A DNA stretch of 50,073 nt, taken from assembly GCA_964542665.1 (NCBI GenBank), contig CAZIUF010000005.1, forward strand, positions 1 through 50,073. Direction: 5' to 3'. Both the position numbers and the translations under genes were made by a program. This document shows, piece by piece, positions 23,717-31,559 of the stretch; positions within the stretch are counted from its first letter, which is position 1; the number at the start of each line of letters is the position of its first letter. The notes beneath the pieces are model-generated. The model saw only the letters and a list, made by a program, of their open reading frames with translations. It was not told the origin of the DNA and ran no database searches. Source of the stretch: JAGOLU01 sp964542665 (lineage in GTDB: Bacteria > Patescibacteriota > Microgenomatia > UBA1406 > GWC2-37-13).

Positions 23717-23769
23717 TGAGATTGCTACGTTGTCGCAATTCACTGCTCCTTCTCGCAATGACAAACAAG
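23717..23769. repeat. GAGATTGCTACG...CTCGCAATGAC interspersed repeat
   Basis: The ends GAGATTGC and GCAATGAC resemble a short hairpin-forming intergenic repeat seen in many bacterial genomes (GAGATTGCTTCG...CTCGCAATGAC). It lies between two convergent genes. Confidence 0.6.
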
Positions 23770-23772
23770 TAA

Positions 23773-24528
23773 TCACTGGACGCACAGGATGCTTCCAGGA
23801 GTTGCTAACGAGCTTTGGTTCACACTACTGCTTCTGAAAAATGAGTGAAAGCCTCCGTCCAAGTTGAGCGCCATACGAAAGTGTAGATTTTCCTTTGCCT
23901 GTATTTTTTCTAAAACTTGAGGTATTTGCATGATAGGTGGACCACTATATTCTGAGCCTTGTGCTGTGATAGTGAGTAGATACCCTTTCCCGTCAGTACC
24001 TACTGCAGCGATGATCCGACGAGCGTTTTCATCTGATTTCATATTGATATTTGTGACACCATCATCCCAGACGATTGGTCCCGATTGCAGCGCCCATAGG
24101 ACATCGTCACTTGGTGGCTCTCGACTGATACGGATCGATTTACCGTCAGTAGATGAGATATATCCGATAAATAGATCGTGAGTGATAGAAGAGCGAAGAA
24201 GTTGATGTTCTGAGACAAATATGCCAATGTGTTGATCACTCTCATCATAAAATCCACCACTCGTCGCTGATAAACAATCATATTTTGCGAATAGTGCTGA
24301 TGAGGTCAGCTTCAGATCCAGATTTGAATACAGATGGACTGTACGATCAGCGAGAGGGATGATCTCATACGCATATTGATCGACAGTTTTTGTTTCTTGA
24401 GGTGTGATTTGACTCTCATTTGGCGGAGTGATGTTTGGCGAATCACTGATTTGGGATGGAGTTGTCTGTCTAAAGACAAAGATATATGCCGTGGCGAGCA
24501 AGATGAGTAGGATAACGATATATTTCAC
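23773..24528 (-). CDS. phosphodiester glycosidase (NAGPA-like) domain protein, membrane-anchored
   Basis: 251 aa from GTG 24528. The -10 box TATACT is exactly 6 nt upstream and lies inside the longer open frame (24543), so GTG is preferred. The signal-anchor (KYIVILLILLATAYIFVFRQ) is followed by a Thr/Pro/Gln-rich linker and a domain with SATSGGFYDESDQHIGIFV, WALQSGPIVWDDG, ARRIIAAVGTDGKG and ALNLDGGFHS. These match the phosphodiester glycosidase family (PF09992 type), in which the GGFF/Y and NLDGG segments form the active site. Likely acts outside the membrane on envelope glycans; substrate unknown. Confidence 0.85.
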   Translation of the reverse strand: MKYIVILLILLATAYIFVFRQTTPSQISDSPNITPPNESQITPQETKTVDQYAYEIIPLADRTVHLYSNLDLKLTSSALFAKYDCLSATSGGFYDESDQHIGIFVSEHQLLRSSITHDLFIGYISSTDGKSIRISREPPSDDVLWALQSGPIVWDDGVTNINMKSDENARRIIAAVGTDGKGYLLTITAQGSEYSGPPIMQIPQVLEKIQAKENLHFRMALNLDGGFHSFFRSSSVNQSSLATPGSILCVQ

Positions 24529-24534
24529 GAAGAT

Positions 24535-24540
24535 AGTATA
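24535..24540 (-). promoter_or_regulatory. leaderless -10 box of the phosphodiester glycosidase gene
   Basis: Minus strand TATACT, 6 nt before GTG 24528. -35 weak. Confidence 0.5.
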
Positions 24541-24544
24541 CACG

Positions 24545-24612
24545 GGTCATTCCTACGAAAGTCGAAATCCAGGAAGCATGGATCCCGTTTTCCAACGGGA
24601 TGACAGAGGTAG
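24545..24612. repeat. palindromic interspersed repeat (GTCATTCC...GGGATGACAGAGG)
   Basis: Begins GGTCATTCCTACGAAAG and ends ATCCCGTTTTCCAACGGGATGACAG; ATCCCGTT/AACGGGAT form an inner stem. The same sequence style as 22442 and the uvrB insert. Intergenic. Confidence 0.7.
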
Positions 24613-24643
24613 GTATTGGATCAATAGGCTATCTGTAAAAGGA

Positions 24644-24678
24644 AAAGCGCCAGGTATCGGATGGTACACTGGCGCTTT
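24644..24678 (-). terminator. Rho-independent terminator of the zinc-ribbon gene
   Basis: Perfect 10-bp stem AAAGCGCCAG (24644-24653) / CTGGCGCTTT (24669-24678). On the minus strand it is followed by TTTTCCTTTT, 73 nt after the stop codon of the gene at 24752. Confidence 0.8.
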
Positions 24679-24751
24679 CTTGTGCGTAACTTGCGACCTT
24701 TCGATCGCGTTTGCGAATAGATTCGCTGGCTTGAGATATTTGGTTTACCCT

Positions 24752-24946
24752 TTATTTAGGTACACGACCAGTGCGTTCGCACCTCGTGCAGTACTCCACT
24801 TCTTCTTTCACGACGTACCGATCTCGGTAGTCGTCCCATACTCTAACTGTGAAGACTCGATACCCTTTGCCCCCGCAATTGGGGCAATCCTTGGTATCGT
24901 CATTCTGCCGGTTATTGTTCTGACTCACCTTTTTTTTGTCGGCCAT
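24752..24946 (-). CDS. DnaJ-type zinc-ribbon miniprotein
   Basis: 64 aa. A charged Asn/Lys-rich N-terminus precedes CPNCGGKGYRVFTVR and EYCTRCERTGRVPK, a pair of CxxC knuckles of which the first has the CxxCxGxG form of the DnaJ cysteine-rich domain. It probably binds one zinc ion; nothing else of DnaJ is present. Unlike most genes here it has a clear Shine-Dalgarno (GGGAGG, 5 nt before ATG), a consensus promoter about 190 nt upstream and its own terminator, so it is a stand-alone unit that may be strongly expressed. Role unknown; nucleic-acid or ribosome association is a guess. Confidence 0.8.
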   Translation of the reverse strand: MADKKKVSQNNNRQNDDTKDCPNCGGKGYRVFTVRVWDDYRDRYVVKEEVEYCTRCERTGRVPK

Positions 24947-25135
24947 GGTATCCTCCCGTGAACATTACATCGCGTAACTGGTTTGCGCTCTTTCGAGCGG
25001 CTTTGTGGGCACTGGGATATATGCACAGAAAGCCGCTCAGAAGAGGTTTTACTATTCGCAAAATGTCAACGTACAAGAATATGTTTGGCAAGTGACAAAT
25101 GGCAATTAGCTAGTAACTGGCTTCATCAACTTACT
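24947..25135 (-). promoter_or_regulatory. long 5' leader of the zinc-ribbon gene with hairpin
   Basis: About 190 nt between the predicted transcription start and ATG. Read on the minus strand it contains GAGCGGCTTTCTGTG and CACAAAGCCGCTC (between about 25013 and 25041), which pair as a long stem with one bulge, followed by the short hairpin CGCTCGAAAGAGCG. A repeat-like patch (GGCAAGTGACAAATGGCAA) is at about 25088-25106. It matches no riboswitch that I know; it could be a regulatory leader or a small RNA. Confidence 0.45.
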
Positions 25136-25141
25136 GGGTGA

Positions 25142-25170
25142 AGTATACCAACCTTGACCCCAAATGTCAA
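25142..25170 (-). promoter_or_regulatory. consensus promoter upstream of the zinc-ribbon gene
   Basis: Minus strand: -35 TTGACA (25165-25170), 17-nt spacer, -10 TATACT (25142-25147). One of the two best-matching promoters in the window. Predicted start about 25135. Confidence 0.75.
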
Positions 25171-25233
25171 TACTATAGGTTTAGTAACCTCGGTTAGAAG
25201 TGAGCTCAGTTACGCAGAAATATTGTCATATCT

Positions 25234-25809
25234 TCAAGGAGTTGTGGCCTCTTTCAATAGCTCAGGAAATTTCAAAGATTTCATATCCTCGTGGATAAAG
25301 TGACCGTAGTTATGAAATTCAACATACTTTATATTCTTTACAGTATTTCTTACGATCTTTACTGTTTTCTGCACTGAGTCTTGGTCATTGTCAGAGTTAA
25401 ATATCGTCACTGCTCCAGTTCTTGATGGAAACTCAGGATCGACCTCAAAGTCATCAAAGAAATTTTTGGTGTGCTCTCTATCAGGATCGAGCCAAGGCGC
25501 GACAAGGATAACTTTACCTACTTTCAGATTTTTATTAATACTCAAGTACTTGATGAAAAACCCAGCACCTGTACTATGACCGATCAATATAGTTTCGGGA
25601 CCGATATCGTATCGCTCAACTTCTTTTTGCCACACCTTCCAATTCCGATCAAAACTCCAGGGCACTTCAGGTGATGCAGTAGGTATATCAGCTTTGAGTA
25701 GTTGAGCTTGCAGCCAGGGAACCCAGTGGGCATTGCTCATGCTTGGTGCATCAGGATCGTAGTATTCCCGTTTGCTTGGTCCTCCATGAAGAATGATGGC
25801 GTTTTTCAT
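25234..25809 (-). CDS. alpha/beta hydrolase, RBBP9/YdeN-like
   Basis: 191 aa from ATG 25809 (MKNAIILHGGPSKREYY). Nucleophile elbow GHSTGAGF with catalytic Ser; acid probably in FNSDNDQDS; His in NYGHFIHED. Size and the order HGGP...W..W...GHSTGA...L.APW...F.S.ND..V match the RBBP9/YdeN serine hydrolases. Substrate unknown; cytoplasmic. The start codon is only 6 nt beyond the encoded CCA of tRNA-Glu, so the mRNA is probably released by tRNA 3' processing and is nearly leaderless. No separate promoter seen. Confidence 0.88.
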   Translation of the reverse strand: MKNAIILHGGPSKREYYDPDAPSMSNAHWVPWLQAQLLKADIPTASPEVPWSFDRNWKVWQKEVERYDIGPETILIGHSTGAGFFIKYLSINKNLKVGKVILVAPWLDPDREHTKNFFDDFEVDPEFPSRTGAVTIFNSDNDQDSVQKTVKIVRNTVKNIKYVEFHNYGHFIHEDMKSLKFPELLKEATTP

Positions 25810-25815
25810 AGAAAT

Positions 25816-25892
25816 TGGTGATCCCAACGGGAGTCGAACCCGTGATTTTCGGGATGAAAGCCCGACGTCCTAGGCCACTAGACGATGGGACC
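25816..25892 (-). tRNA. tRNA-Glu(TTC)
   Basis: Acceptor GGTCCCA/TGGGATC; anticodon stem CGGGC/CCCG-side with loop containing TTC; T-loop GTTCGAC. CCA is encoded at 25816-25818. Directly upstream of the hydrolase gene. Confidence 0.95.
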
Positions 25893-25931
25893 AGAGGCGA
25901 TAGGTATTGTAGCAACAAGCTCTGAATAAAA

Positions 25932-25975
25932 CAAACCCCGTGTGCGTCCATTTTCATGGTCGTAGCGGGGCTGTT
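25932..25975 (-). terminator. hairpin terminator after yraN
   Basis: Minus strand AACAGCCCCG pairs with CGGGGTTTGTT, with inner CCAT-GAAA-ATGG hairpin, followed by TTTTATTC. It lies between the yraN stop (26017) and tRNA-Glu. Confidence 0.6.
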
Positions 25976-26016
25976 TTGGTAGTTGAGAGGGCTTTTCGGG
26001 GATCTGCTCCCCTTGT

Positions 26017-26403
26017 TCACATATTGATCGCTAGATCATCGTAATGATCGATATGCTTGACAGTCATATCCGGATTCAAGATGATCGATATGACTTCAAG
26101 CGAGAGTTTACGCTTGTGATAATCGTTTTTCAACAGATAGAACTGTATCGATTTGGATAGTCGATGAAGTTTGCTTTTCGTAACTGATTCATACGGCATC
26201 CCATGCTGGAGATTTTGGCGTGCTTTGACCTCGATAAAGGCGATGGTTTTATTTGGTCTTTCAGCTATCAAATCGATCTCGCCACCTTTTGCATAAAAGT
26301 TTTGATCTAGGATCCTATATCCCTTTTTCTTGAGAAATAAGATCGCATGAAGCTCTCCTATCGCTCCTTTGGTGCGATTTTGTGCATGATCAAATGCAGG
26401 CAT
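26017..26403 (-). CDS. yraN: YraN/UPF0102 family nuclease-fold protein
   Basis: 128 aa from ATG 26403; -10 TATGAT is 6 nt upstream, so the TTG at 26406 is rejected. Motifs TKGAIGELHAILFLKKKGYR, GGEIDLIAE and IAFIEVKAR give the restriction-endonuclease-like E...D...ExK core of the family. Members are probable structure-specific nucleases; the cellular role is not settled. It commonly sits near rplS and rnhB; here rplS is immediately upstream. Confidence 0.93.
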   Translation of the reverse strand: MPAFDHAQNRTKGAIGELHAILFLKKKGYRILDQNFYAKGGEIDLIAERPNKTIAFIEVKARQNLQHGMPYESVTKSKLHRLSKSIQFYLLKNDYHKRKLSLEVISIILNPDMTVKHIDHYDDLAINM

Positions 26404-26409
26404 CAAAAT

Positions 26410-26415
26410 ATCATA
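26410..26415 (-). promoter_or_regulatory. leaderless -10 box of yraN
   Basis: Minus strand TATGAT, 6 nt before ATG 26403; it sits at the edge of the AT-rich repeat at 26411-26456. Confidence 0.45.
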
Positions 26416-26456
26416 GCATGAACGATAGAATATGAACTATGAAATATGAAGAAAAT
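26411..26456. repeat. AT-rich ATGAACTATGAAATAT-type repeat
   Basis: ATGAACGATAGAATATGAAC followed by TATGAAATATGAAG: two or three units of the family seen at 2304-2345, 2716-2740 and 8356-8399. Intergenic between rplS and yraN. Confidence 0.6.
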
Positions 26457-26466
26457 CTGATGTAGA

Positions 26467-26886
26467 TTATGCTTTTGCTTCTTCGACTTTCTCGGCTTTT
26501 GCAGGAGCCTTTGCTTTCTTGGCTTTCTTTGGTGCTGCAACCTTGGCTACAGTTTTCTTTTGCTTATAGAGCTTTTGGCGTGTTTCTTGCTCTGACAGAT
26601 CTTGGAGGAAGTATAGCTTGGCCTTTTGAAAAGTTGACTTCTTATCGAGGCGAATATCTGCGATGAAAGGTGAGGAGATTGGGATGATGCGCTCAACTCC
26701 AACTCCAGCCTTGGACATCTTACGGATAGTCATCATGCGTGAGGTGTTTGATCCACCCTTGAGAGCCATGAGGATACCTTGATACTCTTGGATACGCTCT
26801 TTTTCTCCATCTTTGATGCGGTAATCGACCGTGATCGTGTCACCGACTTGGAGCGTAAGGTCTTTGAATGAAAATGAGTTGGCCAT
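26467..26886 (-). CDS. rplS: 50S ribosomal protein L19
   Basis: 139 aa. Core LQVGDTITVDYRIKDGEKER, then IQEYQGILMALKGGSNTSRM and VGVERIIPISSPFIADIRL, is L19; it sits at the 30S-50S interface (bridge B8). A C-terminal extension (about 110-139) rich in Lys/Ala/Pro is lineage-specific and probably disordered. It has its own promoter within the end of pyrG. Confidence 0.97.
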   Translation of the reverse strand: MANSFSFKDLTLQVGDTITVDYRIKDGEKERIQEYQGILMALKGGSNTSRMMTIRKMSKAGVGVERIIPISSPFIADIRLDKKSTFQKAKLYFLQDLSEQETRQKLYKQKKTVAKVAAPKKAKKAKAPAKAEKVEEAKA

Positions 26887-26907
26887 AGAAAATAGAACTT
26901 GAGGGTA

Positions 26908-26935
26908 ATTGTATCATTTAGACGCTTTTTTACAA
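26908..26935 (-). promoter_or_regulatory. promoter of rplS
   Basis: Minus strand: -35 TTGTAA (26930-26935, inside the pyrG 3' end), 16-nt spacer, -10 TACAAT (26908-26913); 21 nt to ATG 26886, hence a leader of about 15 nt. Confidence 0.6.
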
Positions 26936-28593
26936 GCTTCAATATAGGCCACGAAGAGCTGATGTGGTGAAAGTGGGCGAGATTTGTACTCAGGATGACC
27001 TTGGGTGGCTAGATAAAATGGATGTTTTGACTTGGGCAACTCAATAAACTCCACAAGTCCTTCGACCTTTGAACGACCTGAGATCACGAGCCCCGCAGCC
27101 TCAATCTCACGTGCAAAGTCGTCATTGAACTCGTATCTATGTCTGTGGCGCTCAGAGATGAGTTTGGAGCCGTCCTTTTGTAGACGAAAGCCCTCTTTAT
27201 CTTCGTAGATATCAAAGGTCTGCGTATCTGGCTTGAGCACTGCTTCCCAGCTCCCAAGGCGCATCGTGCCTCCATACGCACGACGTTTCATCAGCTCTTC
27301 TTGAGACTTGATCATGTGGATGACCGGATGTTTGGAGTGAGGTGCATTTTCGGTCGTATTGGCGTCTTTCCAACCAAGTATGTCGCGAGCAAAGCTGACA
27401 ACGGCGAGTTGCATGCCATAACAAAGTCCGAGATATGGTATTTTCTGTTCACGTGCATATCCAGCAGCAGAGATCATGCCTTCGGCTCCTCGCTCTCCCC
27501 AACCGATGGGTACGACGATGCCATCGGGATGACCAATGACAGCTACGCCATTTTTCTCAATATCCTGGGCACTGATCCATCGTGTTTTTACCTTTTTGCC
27601 AACTTCCCAACTTGCATGATCGATCGCATCAAAAAGAGCTGCATATGCGTCACGCAGATTGTATTCACCTGTTCCAAAATACTTTCCAACGACCACTACA
27701 TCGAGTGGGTCAGTTTGTTTATTGATTGAGATGATACTTTTTGTGAGATCGTACCATTGCTTGAGATCGACTGTTTTTGATTTGGTTGATAATCCCAATT
27801 TAATCAAAATTTTATTGTGCAGGTCTTGATCTGCAAGTATCTCAGGTATCCGGTATACATGATCCACATCTGGATTGTTGATCACTGCCTCAGGAGCAAC
27901 ATTGCAGAATAACGCAAGTCTTTCGCGGCGACGTAGGTCCAATGGTTTATCAGCACGAGCGATGATAAAGTCTGGTTGGATGCCCATGCCATTGAGTGTG
28001 CGCACAGATAGCTGTGTGGGTTTGGTCTTTGGTTCACCAAGATGACTTGGGGTTGGAACATAACTCACATGGATATGGATGACACTGCCTGGTTTGCGCA
28101 GGGTGAGTTGACGTGCTGCTTCATAGTACAATGCATTTTGATATTCACCTGCAGTACCCCCAAGCTCAATGACGACAATGTCTGAATCATGTTTTTTTCC
28201 AGCGAGCTCTATGCGATGAAATATTTCATCGACAATATGAGGCATAGCTTCCACATCTTCGCCTTTGTATTCAAACGCTCGCTCTTTATCAATAACTGTT
28301 TTATATATTTTTCCTATCGTGCAGTAGTTCTCGGCACCCATGTCTTGATTGAGATATTTTTCATAGGTGCCAATATCCATATCTGCCTCAGTGCCATCAT
28401 CACATAAAAATGTATCACCATGTTCGATAGGATTGATTGTACCCGCATCGACGTTCAAATAATTTTCAAACTTTATGGGTGCTACTGAATATCCGCATGC
28501 TTTAAGAAGAAGAGAGATAGAAGCAGATGTTATGCCCTTACCGATGCCGGAAATGACACCGCCGGAGATGAAAATATATTTGCGTGCTCTCAC
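26914..28593 (-). CDS. pyrG: CTP synthase
   Basis: 559 aa, usual length. The N-terminal amidoligase domain starts KYIFISGGVISGIGKGITSA and includes the Mg/ATP site IELGGTAGEYQN. The C-terminal glutamine amidotransferase domain has nucleophile Cys in LGLCYGMQLAVV and the His-Glu pair in QGHPEYKSRP. It converts UTP to CTP using ATP and glutamine. Start is GTG 28593 with TACTCT 6 nt upstream. topA lies just upstream (stop 28648). Confidence 0.98.
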   Translation of the reverse strand: MRARKYIFISGGVISGIGKGITSASISLLLKACGYSVAPIKFENYLNVDAGTINPIEHGDTFLCDDGTEADMDIGTYEKYLNQDMGAENYCTIGKIYKTVIDKERAFEYKGEDVEAMPHIVDEIFHRIELAGKKHDSDIVVIELGGTAGEYQNALYYEAARQLTLRKPGSVIHIHVSYVPTPSHLGEPKTKPTQLSVRTLNGMGIQPDFIIARADKPLDLRRRERLALFCNVAPEAVINNPDVDHVYRIPEILADQDLHNKILIKLGLSTKSKTVDLKQWYDLTKSIISINKQTDPLDVVVVGKYFGTGEYNLRDAYAALFDAIDHASWEVGKKVKTRWISAQDIEKNGVAVIGHPDGIVVPIGWGERGAEGMISAAGYAREQKIPYLGLCYGMQLAVVSFARDILGWKDANTTENAPHSKHPVIHMIKSQEELMKRRAYGGTMRLGSWEAVLKPDTQTFDIYEDKEGFRLQKDGSKLISERHRHRYEFNDDFAREIEAAGLVISGRSKVEGLVEFIELPKSKHPFYLATQGHPEYKSRPLSPHQLFVAYIEACKKASK

Positions 28594-28599
28594 GGAAGT

Positions 28600-28605
28600 A
28601 GAGTA
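28600..28605 (-). promoter_or_regulatory. leaderless -10 box of pyrG
   Basis: Minus strand TACTCT, exactly 6 nt before GTG 28593. Weaker match than the others. Confidence 0.35.
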
Positions 28606-28647
28606 TGCAGTATGAACTTAAAAAAAACAAGCTCAATTTGTCGAAAA

Positions 28648-30840
28648 TCAGGTGAGTTTCGTCGCCTTTTGGAGTTCACGCACTTTTGGATAGTCAGGAT
28701 GCGCCCAGAAGTAACCAAACTTACCGCTGCGTAATACCATCGCTTTACCATCACTTGCAATCGGAGCCGGTCCATACAACTTCAATACCAACTCAGCAGT
28801 AAATCTCAGTGGTTGAGCATCCTTGACAGCTGGGTAGTCAGGATGTGCCCAAAACTCACCATATCTGCCCTTGCGGAGTAGATAAGGTTTACCTTCAGTG
28901 GTAAGTGGAGCGGGTTCATATTGCGCGAGAAACTCAGCGCTGACTGCTTTGGCATTGAGCTCAGCGTTGACTGAGTCTTGGGTGCGCCCATCTTTATTGA
29001 TGCGCATAATTCCCTTGCAGGTCGGATAGTCTATACAGCTCCAAAACTTTCCAAATCTACCTAGTTTCTCGACCATTGGCTTTGCACAAATTGGGCATTT
29101 GCTGTTGGGGACCACTGCACCAGTATTTGCCTTACTCGTATCGGCCATATTAGCCTTGAGTATCTTTTCAAATGGTTCATCAAACTCGCGCATAACGTCG
29201 ATAAACTTTCTTTCTCCGGTACTGATATCGTCCAACTTTTGTTCAAGATCAGCGGTGAACTGATAGTTCATGATTTCAGCAAATTTTTCTGACAGATAGC
29301 CCGTCACTATGACTCCAGTATCTGTTGGATGCAATCTTTTTTCTACGATTTCTACATATTTTCTTTCGACAATCGTTGCAAGAATACTCGCGTAGGTACT
29401 AGGTCGACCAATACCCTGTTCTTCGAGAAATTTGATGAGTGTTGCTTCGCTATACCGAGCTGGTGGTTTGGTGCTTGTGAGCTTTGACTCGAGTTTGTCT
29501 GGTGTGAGTATTTCTCCTTTTTTAAACGGATTTTGTATCGTCTCACCGATGTCTGTTGGATAAAGTTTGGAAAAGCCAGGGAATGCGATCGATTGAAAGT
29601 CCGCTCGGAAAGTAATATCTGGCATACCTTTGACTGGTGCGATGACAACCACCTTGTTAACCTGAGCATCGCTCATCTGACTACCTACTGTGCGAGCAAA
29701 TACGAGTTGATACAAACGCATCGCATCAGAGTTCATCTGTGAGGCAGCTTCAGGATCAAGATTGGTAGGTCTGATGGCCTCGTGTGCCTCTTGTGCGTTT
29801 TTACTTTTTGTTTTGTATACACGCTTTTCGAGATATGACGGCCCATATGTCTGAGTGATATACGTTGCAGCTTGGGCAACAAATCCTTCACTGAGGTTAA
29901 CGCTATCTGTACGATGATAGGTGATATAACCTGCCTCAAAAAGCTGTTGAGCAAGACTCATCGTACGTTTCGGCGCATATCCGAGACGGGCACTTGCTGT
30001 CTGTTGTAAAGTACTGGTCGTGAACGGTGTCGGAGCAGATCGATTCCCAGTTGTCTCTACTATCGAGTCAACGACGAGTGATTTACCAGTAAGTTTTGAA
30101 ATAAGAGACTCTGCATCTTCCTCAGTTTTGAGTGTTGCAAAATTTTTATCTTTTTGAATATATTCAAAGATGATGTCTTTGACTTGGGCAAAAACTTGAA
30201 ACCAAGTGACAGGAACAAATTTCTTGATTTCTTCTTCACGTTCAACAACTGCTTTGAGCGCAACACTTTGGACCCGACCTGCAGAAAGTCCCATAAAAAA
30301 CTTCCGCCAGAGTAACGGAGACACCTTGTACCCAACCAATCTATCGAGTACGCGACGGGCTTTTTGAGCTTCGACCAGATTCTGATTTACAGATGTAGCA
30401 TGGGCTATCTGAGATTTGATCTCGCTTGGAGTGATCTCATGAAAGGTGACTCGCTTGATCTTTTCTGGTGCATTTACCACCTCTGCAATATGTGATGCGA
30501 TACTTTCGCCTTCACGATCAGGGTCAGTAGCAATCAGAACTTCTTTTTCAAGTGCACTGAGGCGCTTGATATCCGCCACGATCTTCTTTCCTTTTTCAGA
30601 CACCACATATATTGGTTCATATGTCTTAGTGTTTATGCCCAGTTTCAAATCAAGATCAGGATTGGCTTCCTTTTGCTTTAGTTTTGATTTCTTCGTTTTT
30701 GTTTTCTTGATTGAAGTGCCTCGTTTGCTATCAGGTAGATCCATGATATGCCCGTAGCTTGCTATGACAGTATATCCTGCACCTAGTATACGGCTGATGG
30801 TACGGGCTTTTGTCGGTGATTCTACGATGATAAGTGTCAT
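28648..30840 (-). CDS. topA: DNA topoisomerase I with one zinc ribbon and two cysteine-free ribbon-like repeats
   Basis: 730 aa. TOPRIM domain at the N-terminus (LIIVESPTKARTISRIL; DPDREGE), with a Lys-rich insertion at about 40-60. The active-site Tyr is in AGYITYHRTDSVNLS. Near residue 590 a four-cysteine ribbon (CPICAKPMVEKLGRFGKFWS, CIDYPTCKG) follows. Two more copies then keep the framework (LRKGRYGEFWAHPDYPAVKD; LRSGKFGYFWAHPDYPKVRE) but have no cysteines. The enzyme relaxes negative supercoils by single-strand passage. A terminator lies between the preceding gene and topA, so topA is probably separately transcribed. Confidence 0.97.
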   Translation of the reverse strand: MTLIIVESPTKARTISRILGAGYTVIASYGHIMDLPDSKRGTSIKKTKTKKSKLKQKEANPDLDLKLGINTKTYEPIYVVSEKGKKIVADIKRLSALEKEVLIATDPDREGESIASHIAEVVNAPEKIKRVTFHEITPSEIKSQIAHATSVNQNLVEAQKARRVLDRLVGYKVSPLLWRKFFMGLSAGRVQSVALKAVVEREEEIKKFVPVTWFQVFAQVKDIIFEYIQKDKNFATLKTEEDAESLISKLTGKSLVVDSIVETTGNRSAPTPFTTSTLQQTASARLGYAPKRTMSLAQQLFEAGYITYHRTDSVNLSEGFVAQAATYITQTYGPSYLEKRVYKTKSKNAQEAHEAIRPTNLDPEAASQMNSDAMRLYQLVFARTVGSQMSDAQVNKVVVIAPVKGMPDITFRADFQSIAFPGFSKLYPTDIGETIQNPFKKGEILTPDKLESKLTSTKPPARYSEATLIKFLEEQGIGRPSTYASILATIVERKYVEIVEKRLHPTDTGVIVTGYLSEKFAEIMNYQFTADLEQKLDDISTGERKFIDVMREFDEPFEKILKANMADTSKANTGAVVPNSKCPICAKPMVEKLGRFGKFWSCIDYPTCKGIMRINKDGRTQDSVNAELNAKAVSAEFLAQYEPAPLTTEGKPYLLRKGRYGEFWAHPDYPAVKDAQPLRFTAELVLKLYGPAPIASDGKAMVLRSGKFGYFWAHPDYPKVRELQKATKLT

Positions 30841-30894
30841 ATGTGATCAGATGCTGTTTTGAATAGTACGGACATAAGTTCTCGTTGTCAAACA

Positions 30895-30926
30895 AATACC
30901 CCTCACTATTACGAGTGAGGGGTATT
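30895..30926 (-). terminator. Rho-independent terminator upstream of topA
   Basis: Perfect 13-bp stem AATACCCCTCACT (30895-30907) / AGTGAGGGGTATT (30914-30926) with a 6-nt loop. On the minus strand it is followed by TGTTT, 17 nt after the stop of the membrane-protein gene at 30944, so it ends the ATP synthase region transcript. Confidence 0.85.
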
Positions 30927-30943
30927 ATAGATGAAGACTAGAT

Positions 30944-31498
30944 TTAATGAGTATATCTATCCTTGACCTGGAACCAAATAAACAATCCAATCAGTAAACT
31001 GACAGCTGAAGGCACTAAACTAAAGACAATAGCAGCAATGCTATGTGACGATAGTAAACTACTCACTGCACTCAAAAGGAATCCGAGATATACGAGGTGC
31101 CATGACTTATGAGTCATAGTTTTTAGACCTGGAATAGCTTGAAAGTACAATTTTACGCTAAGTACACTAACTCCAAGTTGTAATGCAGCGAGGAGGAGTC
31201 CTAGTATGTTAAATCCAGATACTGCTTTGGCTCCGGCAAATGGCATGGTAAGCCCTGAAATACCCAGATACAAAACAACTCCGGCAACCGCACCTAATAC
31301 AGCCAAGACCATAAATACTGCACCTATGATAGCGAGAGGATATGCCAGTTTTACAATGATGTCTTTGACACTATCAGGCAAACTGAAGGGGGCTTTCTTA
31401 ACGAGATATTCATCACAAAGACCTTCAAGTTGATTTACAAGAGACATGATGTCCTGAGGTTTTTGATGAGTGGTTGGAACATTGTGTACTTCGGTCAT
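30944..31498 (-). CDS. four-helix membrane protein, probably CPR-conserved, unknown function
   Basis: 184 aa from ATG 31498; -10-like TATATT is 5 nt upstream, so the longer frame to 31558 is rejected. An N-terminal soluble part (VNQLEGLCDEYLVKKAPFSL) leads to an LPDSVKDIIVKLAYPL segment and four hydrophobic helices (about 58-90, 95-118, 130-150, 153-175). I recall similar proteins as common hypotheticals in Patescibacteria, but have no function. It follows atpC by 61 nt and ends at a strong terminator. Confidence 0.75.
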   Translation of the reverse strand: MTEVHNVPTTHQKPQDIMSLVNQLEGLCDEYLVKKAPFSLPDSVKDIIVKLAYPLAIIGAVFMVLAVLGAVAGVVLYLGISGLTMPFAGAKAVSGFNILGLLLAALQLGVSVLSVKLYFQAIPGLKTMTHKSWHLVYLGFLLSAVSSLLSSHSIAAIVFSLVPSAVSLLIGLFIWFQVKDRYTH

Positions 31499-31559
31499 AA
31501 GGAAATATAAATTAATATTACTGCAATTACAGTGTAGTACTGTTTTTATAGGTGTCAAA

